NCBI RefSeq assembly: GCF_024703995.1
Contig: NZ_JAMXQV010000029.1
Location: forward strand, 1 to 64,000
Reading direction: 5' to 3'
DNA length: 64,000 nt
DNA from: Amycolatopsis iheyensis
GTDB taxonomy: Bacteria; Actinomycetota; Actinomycetes; Mycobacteriales; Pseudonocardiaceae
Under the pieces are notes generated by a model. It was not told where the DNA came from. It saw only the letters and a list, made by a program, of their open reading frames with translations, and did not search any database. Within the stretch, counting starts at the first letter, position 1; each line of letters starts with the position of its first letter. Made by a program: the position numbers and the translations under genes. This document shows positions 15,569 through 23,772 of this stretch, piece by piece.

Positions 15569-17670
15569 CGCGCCCTCAGGTAACGGGGGTCGGCCGGGGG
15601 AACGGGCTGGTCCGGCTCTCCCGAGAGCAGCCGCTCCATCGCGTGGAAGTACGGCGGTGCGGCGACCGTCCCGCCGAAGGCACCATGGCCGCATTTGCCG
15701 AGGTGCACCGGCGGACCGGGGCACACCGTCCGTGGCGTCGGGCCGTCGGCGAACACCAGCGAGGAGACGGCGAAGTCGTTCACGCCGCCGACGAAGGCGA
15801 CCGACCTGCTGTCCTGCGTCGTGCCGGTCTTGCCGAAGTCCGGACGGTCCCACCCGGCGGCCCGGGCCGCCCGCGCCGACGTGCCGGACACGGTGTCTTC
15901 GCTCAAGCCATCGCGAAGCGTGTCGGCGAGATCCTTGGGGACGACGCGTTCGCACGGCTCCCCCTGGACTGGGACCACAGCGCCGTCGCGTCCGGTCACC
16001 GACAGGATCGGGTCCGGCGGGCACCAGACGCCGCCGCTCATCAGCGTCGCCGACACGTTCGCCAGCTCCAGCGGGCTCACCGGGCTGGTGCCGAGGGTGA
16101 ACGACAGCAGCCCGCGGAAGTACTCCGCTTGCGGCTGGTTGTAGCGGGGATCCTTCGAGCGCACGTCTCCGGGGTCGGTGATCGGCGCGCCGCCCGCGGC
16201 GTTGGTCGCGAGGGTGCGGCGGAGACCGAGCCGATGCGCCATGTCGAGCACCGCCGGGACGCCGAGGCGCCGCTCGAGGCCGACGAACGCCACGTTCGGC
16301 GATGTCGCCAGCGCGTCGGCGAGCGTGATCGGATCGGGGTAGGTGCCGAGATTGGTGACCGGGTAACAGCTCGTGTCGGCCCCGGGCGGCGCGAAGCAGT
16401 CGCTGCGCGGATTGGGCAGCGGCGTGCGGAGTCCGGCCTCCCCGGCTTCGAGAGCTGCCGCGGCGGTGAAGATCTTGAAGACCGAGCCGGCGCCGAACGG
16501 ATCGCTGACCCCGCCGACGACGTCCGTGGATCGCTCGCCTTCGCCGGCGTCGACGCCGTAGTCGCGGTTCGCGACCATCGCCAGGACCTCGTGCCGCTGC
16601 TCCCCCGGGCGGATCACCGCCATGGTGCCGGCGACACCCGGTTCGCGGGTGTGCACGTTCTTCGACACGGCTTGTTTGGTCACCTCGGCGACCTTCGGGT
16701 CCATGGTGGTGCGGATGGTCAACCCCGCGGTGGCAAGCCGGTCCGGTGTGAAGCCGTGCCGTTCGAGGTAGTCCACCGCGTACTCGCAGAAAAACCCAGC
16801 CTCGGGCTTGGCACTCAGGCAGTTCGGGGCCGGCGTCCGAGGGCCTCCGGGGAGCACGCCCAGCGCGGCGGCCTTCGCCTCGCCCGCGGCCGAAACAGGA
16901 AGCGAGCCCGCATCGGCCATCGCGTCCAGGACGACGTCGCGCCGGGCCTTGGCCGCGTCCGGATGGGCATAAGGGTCGAAGCGGGACGGGCTGTTCACCA
17001 TTCCGGCGAGCAAGGCCGCCTGCGGGACCGTGAGCTTCGCGGCGCTCGTCCCGAAGTAGGCCTCGGCCGCGGCGGCGACCCCATAGACCGACCGGCTGAA
17101 CTGGACGACGTTCAGGTACGCGGCCAGGATCTGGTCCTTGGTCATCGCGCGATCGACCTGAACGGCCAGCTTCGCTTCCCGGAGCTTGCGGGCCACCGAG
17201 TTCTCGCGGTCACGCTGCTGCGCGGCGGGGTCGCCGCGGTGCACGACGTTGATGAGGAAGTTCTTCACGTACTGCTGTGTGATCGTCGAGGCGCCCTGGG
17301 TGTCGCCGCCGGCGGCGTTGTTGGCCAGAGCCCGGAGCACGCCCCGCGGGTCGACCGCTCCTTCGTCGTAGAACCGCCGGTCCTCGATGGCGATGATGGC
17401 CGCCTTCATGGCGGGCGAAATCCCGTCGGCGGTGACCGGGAGCCGGTACTGGTCGTACAGCACGGCGATCGGCTGGCCGTCGTGATCGGTCACCGTCGTC
17501 GTCAACGGCGGTTTCTCGGCCGCGAGATCGGCTTCGATCGCCGCGACCGAGTCACCGACCTCATTGGACAGCAGCCCGGCGCCGAGGGCCGGCGGCGCCA
17601 GCACCCCGGCCAGCAGGACACCGGCCACTACGTACAACCCGGCCAGCCGTGCGGGTCGGAATCGACGCAT
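15565..17670 (-). CDS. Bifunctional class A penicillin-binding protein
   Basis: A 701-residue membrane-anchored peptidoglycan synthase. An N-terminal anchor helix covers residues about 10-30. The glycosyltransferase domain has AIEDRRFYDEGAVDPRG (Glu96), TQGASTITQQYVKN and YLNVVQFSRSVYGV. The transpeptidase domain has GAGSVFK (Ser396, Lys399), SPN and FGKTGTTQD. All catalytic motifs are present. It lies 7 bases after the helical protein at 17678 and overlaps the STAS gene, so wall synthesis, a helical protein and sigma-regulators share one operon under repeat promoter site 3. Confidence 0.93.
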   Translation of the reverse strand: MRRFRPARLAGLYVVAGVLLAGVLAPPALGAGLLSNEVGDSVAAIEADLAAEKPPLTTTVTDHDGQPIAVLYDQYRLPVTADGISPAMKAAIIAIEDRRFYDEGAVDPRGVLRALANNAAGGDTQGASTITQQYVKNFLINVVHRGDPAAQQRDRENSVARKLREAKLAVQVDRAMTKDQILAAYLNVVQFSRSVYGVAAAAEAYFGTSAAKLTVPQAALLAGMVNSPSRFDPYAHPDAAKARRDVVLDAMADAGSLPVSAAGEAKAAALGVLPGGPRTPAPNCLSAKPEAGFFCEYAVDYLERHGFTPDRLATAGLTIRTTMDPKVAEVTKQAVSKNVHTREPGVAGTMAVIRPGEQRHEVLAMVANRDYGVDAGEGERSTDVVGGVSDPFGAGSVFKIFTAAAALEAGEAGLRTPLPNPRSDCFAPPGADTSCYPVTNLGTYPDPITLADALATSPNVAFVGLERRLGVPAVLDMAHRLGLRRTLATNAAGGAPITDPGDVRSKDPRYNQPQAEYFRGLLSFTLGTSPVSPLELANVSATLMSGGVWCPPDPILSVTGRDGAVVPVQGEPCERVVPKDLADTLRDGLSEDTVSGTSARAARAAGWDRPDFGKTGTTQDSRSVAFVGGVNDFAVSSLVFADGPTPRTVCPGPPVHLGKCGHGAFGGTVAAPPYFHAMERLLSGEPDQPVPPADPRYLRAR

Positions 17671-17677
17671 CCCCGGG

Positions 17678-18136
17678 TCAGGCGCTGCGCTTCATCGGCG
17701 CCAAGGCGCGCTGGTCCGCCTCTGCAGCGGCGGTCTCGTGCCTGCGGGCCGTGGCTTCGTCTCCGGCTGCCCGGGCGGACTGGGCGGCGGCACGTTCGTG
17801 GTGAGCTTCCGCTCGGCGGATCGCCGCGAACGATTCTTCCACCAACCGCGCCCACTGTGGAGTGTGCCGCGGGTACCGCCGCGCCTCGGCGCGAGTTTCG
17901 GCGGCAGCGGCCAGCTCCTGGTAGGCCATCGCGTGGCAGTCGGCGACGTCCGCGAGGAAACGCTGCTGCTTGCCCCGGTAGAGGCCGTCGGGGTCGGCTC
18001 CGGTCTCCAGCTCGACCGCCAGGCTACGGTGGGCACCTGCAGCGTCCCAGACCCGTTCCGCGTCCAGGCGCAGCCGGCGGACCTCCGGAAGCACCCAGGT
18101 ACCGGAGGTCTCCTTCACCGCTACGTCGGTCGTCAT
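17678..18136 (-). CDS. Small helical protein, unnamed family (paralogue B)
   Basis: A 152-residue, helical, charged protein without signal peptide. It shares W..A..HR, CHAMAYQELAAAAETRAEAR, TPQWARLVEESFAAIRRAE.HH and an Ala-rich tail with the products at 10732 and 40776. The ATG follows AAGGAAGGTG with a 30-base leader from the -10 ACCCTG (plus strand) at 18173. It is the first gene of the PBP/STAS/ATPase operon, which hints at an envelope-stress role (inference). Confidence 0.82.
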   Translation of the reverse strand: MTTDVAVKETSGTWVLPEVRRLRLDAERVWDAAGAHRSLAVELETGADPDGLYRGKQQRFLADVADCHAMAYQELAAAAETRAEARRYPRHTPQWARLVEESFAAIRRAEAHHERAAAQSARAAGDEATARRHETAAAEADQRALAPMKRSA

Positions 18137-18172
18137 GTCGTGGTCACCTTCCTTCTTCCTCGCTCGGGTCCC

Positions 18173-18219
18173 ACCCTGACACGGGAAGAAGGGGTTTCAA
18201 CTGACGACTGCCTTACGAT
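18173..18219 (-). promoter_or_regulatory. 11-bp repeat promoter, site 3 (PBP operon)
   Basis: On the minus strand, ATCGTAAGG (18219-18211) is followed 11 bp on by GTCGTCAGT. Twenty-two bases later comes CAGGGT (18178-18173), identical to the -10 of site 1. The upstream half-site overlaps the TAA stop of the preceding gene. Confidence 0.72.
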
Positions 18220-18671
18220 CGCGGCCGCAGCCCGACCAGCGGCAGTTGCCGCGCCATCCGGCGGCGGGCGAGGTCACTGCCGTCGTAACGCCACTTCAGC
18301 AGCTTCCCCAGCGCGAACCGCACGACCGGCCCGGCGAACCGGTTGCGGTGCTCGTAGCCGGCGATGACCGCGACGGCCTCCTCTTCGCCGAGCACGCGAT
18401 GCTCGGCAGGGAACCGGCGCCGTCCGACAACCACCTCGACGGGCGGCCGGACCTCGATGTTGCGGAACCAGTCGGCTCCGGCACCCAGCCCGGCGACCAC
18501 GACGTATTCGTCGCCGCTCCCGCCGACGACTTCCAGCACCGTGCGGTACATCCGCCCGGAGCGCCGCCCGAGGTGGGTCAGGCACAGGAAACGGTGCCCG
18601 AGCAGCCAGCCGAAACCGTTGTCGTACAAGCGGACCGGCGCACGGAAGACGAACCTGACGACCCGGTTCAC
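18213..18671 (-). CDS. Deazaflavin-dependent nitroreductase-family protein (Ddn-like)
   Basis: A 152-residue single-domain protein with the split-barrel F420-binding signature: LCLTHLGRRSGRMYRTVLEVV, then EYVVVAGLGAGADWFRNIE and VVVGRRRFPAEHRVLG. The family includes F420H2-dependent quinone and nitro reductases. The GTG start overlaps the stop of the FAD monooxygenase gene, so the two are coupled. The substrate is not inferable. Confidence 0.88.
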   Translation of the reverse strand: MNRVVRFVFRAPVRLYDNGFGWLLGHRFLCLTHLGRRSGRMYRTVLEVVGGSGDEYVVVAGLGAGADWFRNIEVRPPVEVVVGRRRFPAEHRVLGEEEAVAVIAGYEHRNRFAGPVVRFALGKLLKWRYDGSDLARRRMARQLPLVGLRPRS

Positions 18672-19858
18672 CGGGCGACCTCGGCAGCGGAACGGCGGAG
18701 GTTCGTGACCACCGCGGTGGACTTACCCGCGAGCACCGCGGCGACGTAGCGGTCGAGCACCGGCAACCGGGACAACCGCAGCGCCGCGCGGCGGATCCCG
18801 AGCTGGAGCGGGCTTTCCGGCAGGAACCAGCGGGCACTCCGCCGCGCCACTGCCTGCTTCTCCTCGGCCACCGGACGCATCAGCCGCTCGTATTCGGTGA
18901 ACGCCTCGGTGATCGAACGGTTCTGCAGTTGTTCGCCGAGGACGAAGGCGCCGGCGACGCCGAGGGACGCGCCCTGCCCGGCGATCAACGAGACCGCGGA
19001 GCACGCGTCTCCGGCGAGCACGACCCGCCCACGGCTCCAGCTGGGCATGACGATCTGGGCGACCTGGTCGTAGTACACGGCCTCACTCGGCGGGCACCGC
19101 CGCAGCGCGCGGGGAACCAGCCAGCCCAGCGAACCGTACTCCTGCCGCAGCGCCGCCCTGGTGTCCCCGGGCAGCCGGGGATCACCGGTCCGGTGGACGG
19201 CGAAGGCGGCGACCCGGCCGTCACGCAGGCCGTAGAAACCCATCTGACGGCCGATGGTGTCGGTGAGGCAGAACCGGTCACCGATCGCGTGGTGGATCTC
19301 GGGGTCGGTGAACACGAACGCCGCGGTGTGGAAGCCGAGGTACCGCAGGAACTCGCCGTCCTCGCCGAACACCAGCCGGCGCACGGCGGAGTGGATCCCG
19401 TCGGCGCCGACGAGCACGTCCGCCTCGACCACCTGGTCACCGGCGGTCACCTGCACCCGGTCGCCCAGGTCCTCGACCGCCGTCACCCCCGCGCCGAATC
19501 GCAAGTCCACAGTGGGCGGTAGATGCTCGCGCAGCGCCTGCTCGAGGTCGGGGCGCATGATGCCGCACAGCCGGTCCCGCATGGCGCGGGCGAAGGTCGT
19601 GTACCGCGCTGACGCGCGGCGGCGCCCTTGTTCGTCGAGCAGGCTCGCCTCATCCACCCGGTAGGCCAGCTCCCGGATCCGCGGCAGCACTCCCAGTTCC
19701 TCGGCGGCGTCGAACCCGGCACCGAAGAAATCGATCATGTAACCCTGCTCGCGGGGCGCCGGGGCACGCTCCAGCACGACCACCTCGGCACCGTCACCCA
19801 CGAGCTTGTTCGCCACCGCCAAGCCGGTGATCCCGGCCCCGCACACCGCGACTTTCAC
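18668..19858 (-). CDS. FAD-dependent monooxygenase (aromatic hydroxylase type)
   Basis: A 396-residue protein with an N-terminal dinucleotide fold GAGITGLAVANKL and ERAP acid, an ADVLVGADGIHSAVRR DG motif near residue 165, and VVLAGDACSAVSLIAGQG (GD motif) near residue 285. These three are diagnostic of class A flavoprotein hydroxylases. The C-terminus is basic and may lie on the membrane. It forms an operon with the Ddn-like gene and follows a TetR gene, a common drug- or xenobiotic-response arrangement. Confidence 0.88.
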   Translation of the reverse strand: MKVAVCGAGITGLAVANKLVGDGAEVVVLERAPAPREQGYMIDFFGAGFDAAEELGVLPRIRELAYRVDEASLLDEQGRRRASARYTTFARAMRDRLCGIMRPDLEQALREHLPPTVDLRFGAGVTAVEDLGDRVQVTAGDQVVEADVLVGADGIHSAVRRLVFGEDGEFLRYLGFHTAAFVFTDPEIHHAIGDRFCLTDTIGRQMGFYGLRDGRVAAFAVHRTGDPRLPGDTRAALRQEYGSLGWLVPRALRRCPPSEAVYYDQVAQIVMPSWSRGRVVLAGDACSAVSLIAGQGASLGVAGAFVLGEQLQNRSITEAFTEYERLMRPVAEEKQAVARRSARWFLPESPLQLGIRRAALRLSRLPVLDRYVAAVLAGKSTAVVTNLRRSAAEVAR

Positions 19859-19876
19859 TGCTTTTCCTCCTTCGTT

Positions 19877-20434
19877 TCAGACCAGCCGTCGCAGGACGGC
19901 GGCCGCTCCGGCCGGGGCGTCGTCCGGCGCCACCGCGCGGTGCATGAGCAACCCGTCGATCGCGGCGCCGAGCACCGCGGCCGTTCCCTCGGGGTCGGCG
20001 ACCCCGCACTGCCGGAAACGAGCGCCGATCACGCTCTTGAGGTCGGCCAGGACCGCCGCGATTCCCGCGCGCAGCGTGTCGTCCCGCGTCGCGGCCAGAT
20101 AGCCCTCGACGAACAGCAGCGACATCGGATCGGTGCCGGTGTACTGCTCCACCGCCGTCACCATGGCGTCGACCACCTCGTCCGCCGTGCCCGCCGCGCC
20201 GAGCACGGGACCCAGCTCACCCGCCACCGCGCGCATCGCCCCCAGCACCGCTTCCACCAGCACGGCTTGCACGGACGAGAAGTGGTAGTGCACCACGCTC
20301 GGGGTGACACCCGCCCGCTCGGCCAGCACCCGGGTGCTCACCGCCGTCCACCCGCGCTCCGGAATCAGCTCGACCGCGGCGGCGAGCAGCCGCTGCCGGA
20401 CGGCTTCACCCCGAGCAGCGGACGGGGACCGCAT
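19877..20434 (-). CDS. TetR-family transcriptional regulator
   Basis: A 185-residue protein. The N-terminal helix-turn-helix reads RLLAAAVELIPERGWTAVS, then VLAERAGVTPSVVHYHFSS. The C-terminal half is a TetR ligand pocket without a recognised subfamily. It lies 18 bases upstream of the FAD monooxygenase gene, so it probably heads and controls that operon. The 110-base region to the response regulator gene holds promoters for both. Confidence 0.88.
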   Translation of the reverse strand: MRSPSAARGEAVRQRLLAAAVELIPERGWTAVSTRVLAERAGVTPSVVHYHFSSVQAVLVEAVLGAMRAVAGELGPVLGAAGTADEVVDAMVTAVEQYTGTDPMSLLFVEGYLAATRDDTLRAGIAAVLADLKSVIGARFRQCGVADPEGTAAVLGAAIDGLLMHRAVAPDDAPAGAAAVLRRLV

Positions 20435-20544
20435 CGCAACCTCCGCCAGGACAATCGCCCTGAACAGTCGTCCTACACTTACCGGGACAGGTTAGCACAA
20501 CTATTCGTCTATGCAACAATTTGCCTGCTGATAGGCTCTTGAAG

Positions 20545-21225
20545 ATGCCGACGCGGGTACTGCTCGTCGAAGACGACGCCATGATCAGCGAAGCTTTGAG
20601 CCTCGCCCTGGAAGACGAAGACTTCGCCGTGACCACCGCGGCCACCGGCGAGGACGGCCTGGAGCTGCTGGAGTCCACGACGGTCGACGTCGTGCTGCTC
20701 GACCTGATGCTGCCGGGCATCGACGGGCTCACCGTCTGCCGGTCGGTACGCGAACGCGGCGACCTGCCGATCATCGTGATCACCGCCCGCACCGACACCC
20801 AGGACGTCATCGCCGGCCTCGAAGCCGGTGCCGACGACTACGTCACCAAACCCCTGGTGGCCGGCGAACTCGCGGCGCGCATCCGCGCCCTGCTGCGCCG
20901 GGCGGCCCCGGATCGGCCGGCCCACCTCACCCTCGGCGGACTCGAGATCCGGCCGGACGAGGAAGCCGTCCACCGTGACGGCGTCCCGGTGCACCTGACT
21001 CGCACCGAGTTCAGGCTGCTGGCCGAACTCGCCGCGGCCGAGGGCAAGGTCGTCACCCGCGAACAGCTGCTGCAGCGCGTGTGGGGGCACGACTACTTCG
21101 GCGACACCCGGCTGCTGGACGTCCACATCAGACGGTTGCGCCGCAAGGTGGAACCCGATCCCGACTCCCCGAGCCTGGTGCTGACCGTGCGTGGCAGCGG
21201 CTACCGCATCGCCCCCGAGCCGTGA
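20545..21225 (+). CDS. OmpR-family response regulator (CseB/MtrA-like)
   Basis: A 226-residue protein. The receiver domain has the acidic pair ED near residue 9, the phospho-acceptor DLMLPG (Asp near 52), T of ITART and K of DDYVTKPL. The C-terminal winged helix ends DVHIRRLRRKVEPDPD and RGSGYRI. An earlier TTG-type start would add eight residues, but the ATG at 20545 lies 7 bases after TAGGCT, suggesting a leaderless message. The kinase gene overlaps its stop. Regulators of this class bind 11-bp direct repeats, making it a candidate for the repeat promoters in this window (inference). Confidence 0.92.
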   Translation: MPTRVLLVEDDAMISEALSLALEDEDFAVTTAATGEDGLELLESTTVDVVLLDLMLPGIDGLTVCRSVRERGDLPIIVITARTDTQDVIAGLEAGADDYVTKPLVAGELAARIRALLRRAAPDRPAHLTLGGLEIRPDEEAVHRDGVPVHLTRTEFRLLAELAAAEGKVVTREQLLQRVWGHDYFGDTRLLDVHIRRLRRKVEPDPDSPSLVLTVRGSGYRIAPEP

Positions 21226-22583
21226 TCCGGCGGCTTTCGCTGCGCTGGCGGGTCGCGGCCGCCTTCGGCATCGGTCTCGCGCTGGTGATGACCATCCTCG
21301 CGGTGGCGACCTGGAACCTCACCACCGGTTACATGCTCGAGCAGCGCGAGCAGAGCGTGACCCGGCAGGCCGAGGTCAACGTCCGTCTCGTCACGACCGC
21401 GCTGGCCGAGCACGCCGACGACCTCGACGAGCTGCTGACCGGGCTGGCGACCGGCCCGGACTCGTCGGTCCTGCTGTCGCGCCCGGCCGGCTGGCTGACC
21501 AGCGGCCGGCAGGTCGACCCGCGAGTGGTTCCGGGCGGCCTGCTGGACGAGGCCCGTCGGGGGATCTCGGCACGGCAGCGGTTTTCCGCCGACGGGATCC
21601 CGGTGCTCGGCGTGGCGACGCCGGTCGGCCCGGACAGCGTGTACGTCGAGCTGTACCCGCTGCTGGAGCTGGATCGCACCTTCCGCTACCTGAGCACCCT
21701 GCTCATCGCCGGCACCGTCGTCGCCGCGCTCTTCGGCGTGGGACTCGGGGCCTGGTCCGCCCGCCGGGCTTTGCGCCCCTTGACCTCGCTCACGGAGGCG
21801 GCGTCCCGCGTCGCCCGGGGCGACCTGGCGGCTCGGCTGCCCGCTCAGTCGGATCCGGATCTCGCCCCCTTGGCCACGAGTTTCAACACGACCGCCGGGC
21901 AACTGGAACAGCGCGTGCGCCGGGACGCGCGGTTCGCCTCCGACGTCAGCCACGAACTGCGTTCGCCCCTGACGACCATGGTGAACGTGAGCGAGGTGCT
22001 CGAACGCCGCCAGGGCGCGATGCCGCCCACGGCACAGCGGGCTCTGCGGCTGTTGCGTTCGGAGCTGCGGCGGTTCCAGCGGATGGTCGTCGACCTGCTG
22101 GAGATCTCCCGCGCCGACCAGGACGACGCCGCCGAGGCCGTCGAGGTGGTCGACCTCGGCGAACTGGTGCGCAACGTCGTCGAGAGCAGGCCCGTCGCCG
22201 CCGTGCGCATCGAGACCGATCCGTCGACGCCGCTGGTCTCCGCCGATCGCCGCCGGATGGACCGGGTCGTCGCGAACCTGCTCGACAACGCCGACCGCTA
22301 CGGCGGTGGCGCGGTCGCGATCACCGTCCGGCCCGACGGCGACCACGCCCGGATCGAGGTCGACGACGCCGGCAGCGGGGTTCCGCCCGCCTTGCGCGAA
22401 CGCATCTTCGAACGCTTCGCCCGCGGTCTGCACGCCGCCCGCCGCGACCAGGAAACCGGCAGCGGCCTCGGGCTGGCCATCGTCGCCGACCACGTCCAGC
22501 GGCACAGCGGCCGCGTGTGGGTCGAGGACCGCCCCGGTGGCGGGGCCCGCTTCGTCGTCGAACTCCCGGAGGCCACGTCATGA
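21222..22583 (+). CDS. Sensor histidine kinase
   Basis: A 453-residue membrane kinase with helices near residues 10-32 and 160-182 flanking an extracytoplasmic domain. A HAMP region (ARRALRPLTSLTEAASRVARG) follows. The H-box is DVSHELRSPLTTM, the N-box VANLLDNADRYGG, and the G-boxes are DAGSGVP and GSGLGLAIV. The GTG overlaps the regulator stop (GTGA). It probably phosphorylates the partner at 20545 in response to envelope conditions; the ligand is unknown. Confidence 0.92.
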   Translation: MIRRLSLRWRVAAAFGIGLALVMTILAVATWNLTTGYMLEQREQSVTRQAEVNVRLVTTALAEHADDLDELLTGLATGPDSSVLLSRPAGWLTSGRQVDPRVVPGGLLDEARRGISARQRFSADGIPVLGVATPVGPDSVYVELYPLLELDRTFRYLSTLLIAGTVVAALFGVGLGAWSARRALRPLTSLTEAASRVARGDLAARLPAQSDPDLAPLATSFNTTAGQLEQRVRRDARFASDVSHELRSPLTTMVNVSEVLERRQGAMPPTAQRALRLLRSELRRFQRMVVDLLEISRADQDDAAEAVEVVDLGELVRNVVESRPVAAVRIETDPSTPLVSADRRRMDRVVANLLDNADRYGGGAVAITVRPDGDHARIEVDDAGSGVPPALRERIFERFARGLHAARRDQETGSGLGLAIVADHVQRHSGRVWVEDRPGGGARFVVELPEATS

Positions 22584-22786
22584 GGATCGCTCTCGCACTG
22601 GTGGCGGCGCTCTGCCTGGCCGGCTGCGGCGTGACGACCGAGGACGAACCCGAGCCGATCACCACGCCCGTTCCGACCGCGACCCCGACGGTCACCAGCA
22701 GGCCCGCACCACCGACCCCCTGCCCGCCGACGTCCGAATCGTCAGCCAGTCGTCAGGTGCAGCCCACGTCGCCGCCCACACAATGA
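22580..22786 (+). CDS. Small proline/threonine-rich lipoprotein downstream of the kinase
   Basis: A 68-residue lipoprotein with a signal peptide and lipobox CLAGC, then a Thr/Pro-rich unstructured tail. The ATG overlaps the kinase stop (ATGA). A lipoprotein partner recalls CseA of the Cse system, but that one is larger and precedes the regulator, so homology is not claimed. Its 3' end contains repeat promoter site 4. Confidence 0.68.
   Translation: MRIALALVAALCLAGCGVTTEDEPEPITTPVPTATPTVTSRPAPPTPCPPTSESSASRQVQPTSPPTQ
22738..22784 (+). promoter_or_regulatory. 11-bp repeat promoter, site 4 (three-helix protein/HxlR)
   Basis: ATCGTCAGC (22738-22746) and GTCGTCAGG (22749-22757) are 11 bp apart. 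CACAAT (22779-22784) follows 22 bases after the second GTCAG. The ATG at 22791 is 6 bases further, the same leaderless geometry as site 1. The site sits inside the end of the lipoprotein gene. Confidence 0.72.
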
Positions 22787-22790
22787 GGGC

Positions 22791-23006
22791 ATGACCGTCG
22801 AAACCCACCCGGCCGACGACATCACCGCCGAGGTCAGCAACTGGCTGACCGGAGAGTTCGCAGCGCGGCTGCCCGCGGCCGACATCGCCGAGATCGTCCG
22901 GTCGGCCCGCACCGACCTCGAAGGCCAGATCGTGCCCGAGGCCATGGGCGAGATGCTGCACCGGCTGGCCCGGTTCCGCGTCCTGCGCACCCTCGAGCAC
23001 GCATGA
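22791..23006 (+). CDS. Three-helix-bundle small protein
   Basis: A 71-residue all-helical protein (VSNWLTGEFAARLPAADIAE, EIVRSARTDLEGQ, AMGEMLHRLARFRVLRTL) resembling actinobacterial three-helix-bundle dimerisation domains. It probably dimerises; its role is unknown. No ribosome-binding site precedes the ATG, which fits a leaderless start from site 4. Its stop overlaps the HxlR start (ATGA). Confidence 0.68.
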   Translation: MTVETHPADDITAEVSNWLTGEFAARLPAADIAEIVRSARTDLEGQIVPEAMGEMLHRLARFRVLRTLEHA

Positions 23007-23710
23007 CCTCCTACCGCCAGCACTGCCCGGTGGCCACAGCTGCCGAGGTACTCGGCCAGTCATGGACCTTGCTCGTGGTCCGCGAACTGCTGCACGGCAA
23101 CAGCCGCGTCAGTGAGATCGCCCGCGGCGTGCCGGGGATGTCGTCCGCACTGCTGGCCCGGCGGCTCAAACTGCTCACCGAAGCCGGGGTGGTGACGCGG
23201 CTGGCGTCCACCGGCGAAGGGCGGTTCGCGCTCACCCCGGCCGGGCGGGACCTGGCACCGGTGGTCGAGCAGCTGGGCCGCTGGGGGCGCCGCTGGATGC
23301 CGCCGCCACGCAGCGGTGACCTGAAGCCGAACCTGCTGCTCCTGGACATCTGCCGGAGCATCGATCCGGCCCGGCTCCCCAGCGAAAAGGTCTCCCTGCA
23401 CCTGAGGTTCGCCGAGACCCCGCCGCCGCGCTGGTGGTGGCTGGTTCTCTCCCCCGAAGGCGCTGCTTCCACCGACAGTGATCCGCGGTTGCCGACCGTG
23501 GCCCGGATCGACTGCACGGTGTCCGCGCTCGCCGGGGTCTGGCTCGGCCATCGGAGCTGGCGGGAGGCGCTGGCCGACCACGCGATCCGGTTCGACGGCA
23601 CACGCGAAGCGGTCCGGAACGCGATCGGCTGGCTCGGCCGCAACCGCTTCACCGATCCCGTCATGACCGTTTCTGCGACGAACAGAATGATGAGACAACA
23701 GTTTGACTGA
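23003..23710 (+). CDS. HxlR-family transcriptional regulator with C-terminal ligand domain
   Basis: A 235-residue protein. Residues 1-100 form an HxlR winged helix: CPVATAAEVLGQSWTLLVVREL, then GVPGMSSALLARRLKLL and a GR(F)ALTPAGRDL wing. Residues about 115-225 resemble the SCP2-like domain found in longer actinobacterial HxlR proteins. It is translationally coupled to the three-helix protein and thus under site 4. Confidence 0.87.
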   Translation: MTSYRQHCPVATAAEVLGQSWTLLVVRELLHGNSRVSEIARGVPGMSSALLARRLKLLTEAGVVTRLASTGEGRFALTPAGRDLAPVVEQLGRWGRRWMPPPRSGDLKPNLLLLDICRSIDPARLPSEKVSLHLRFAETPPPRWWWLVLSPEGAASTDSDPRLPTVARIDCTVSALAGVWLGHRSWREALADHAIRFDGTREAVRNAIGWLGRNRFTDPVMTVSATNRMMRQQFD

Positions 23711-23772
23711 ACCACCTGCTTCCGGGAGCCGTGTCCCCGAGGGAAGACACCGAACTCACCTGGAGGCCGACG

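Noticed and set aside
15541-18204. 887-codon plus-strand frame across the PBP operon
   Set aside because: It runs opposite PBP, STAS and helical genes that have clear motifs and ribosome-binding sites; it has none itself. A typical GC-rich antisense shadow.
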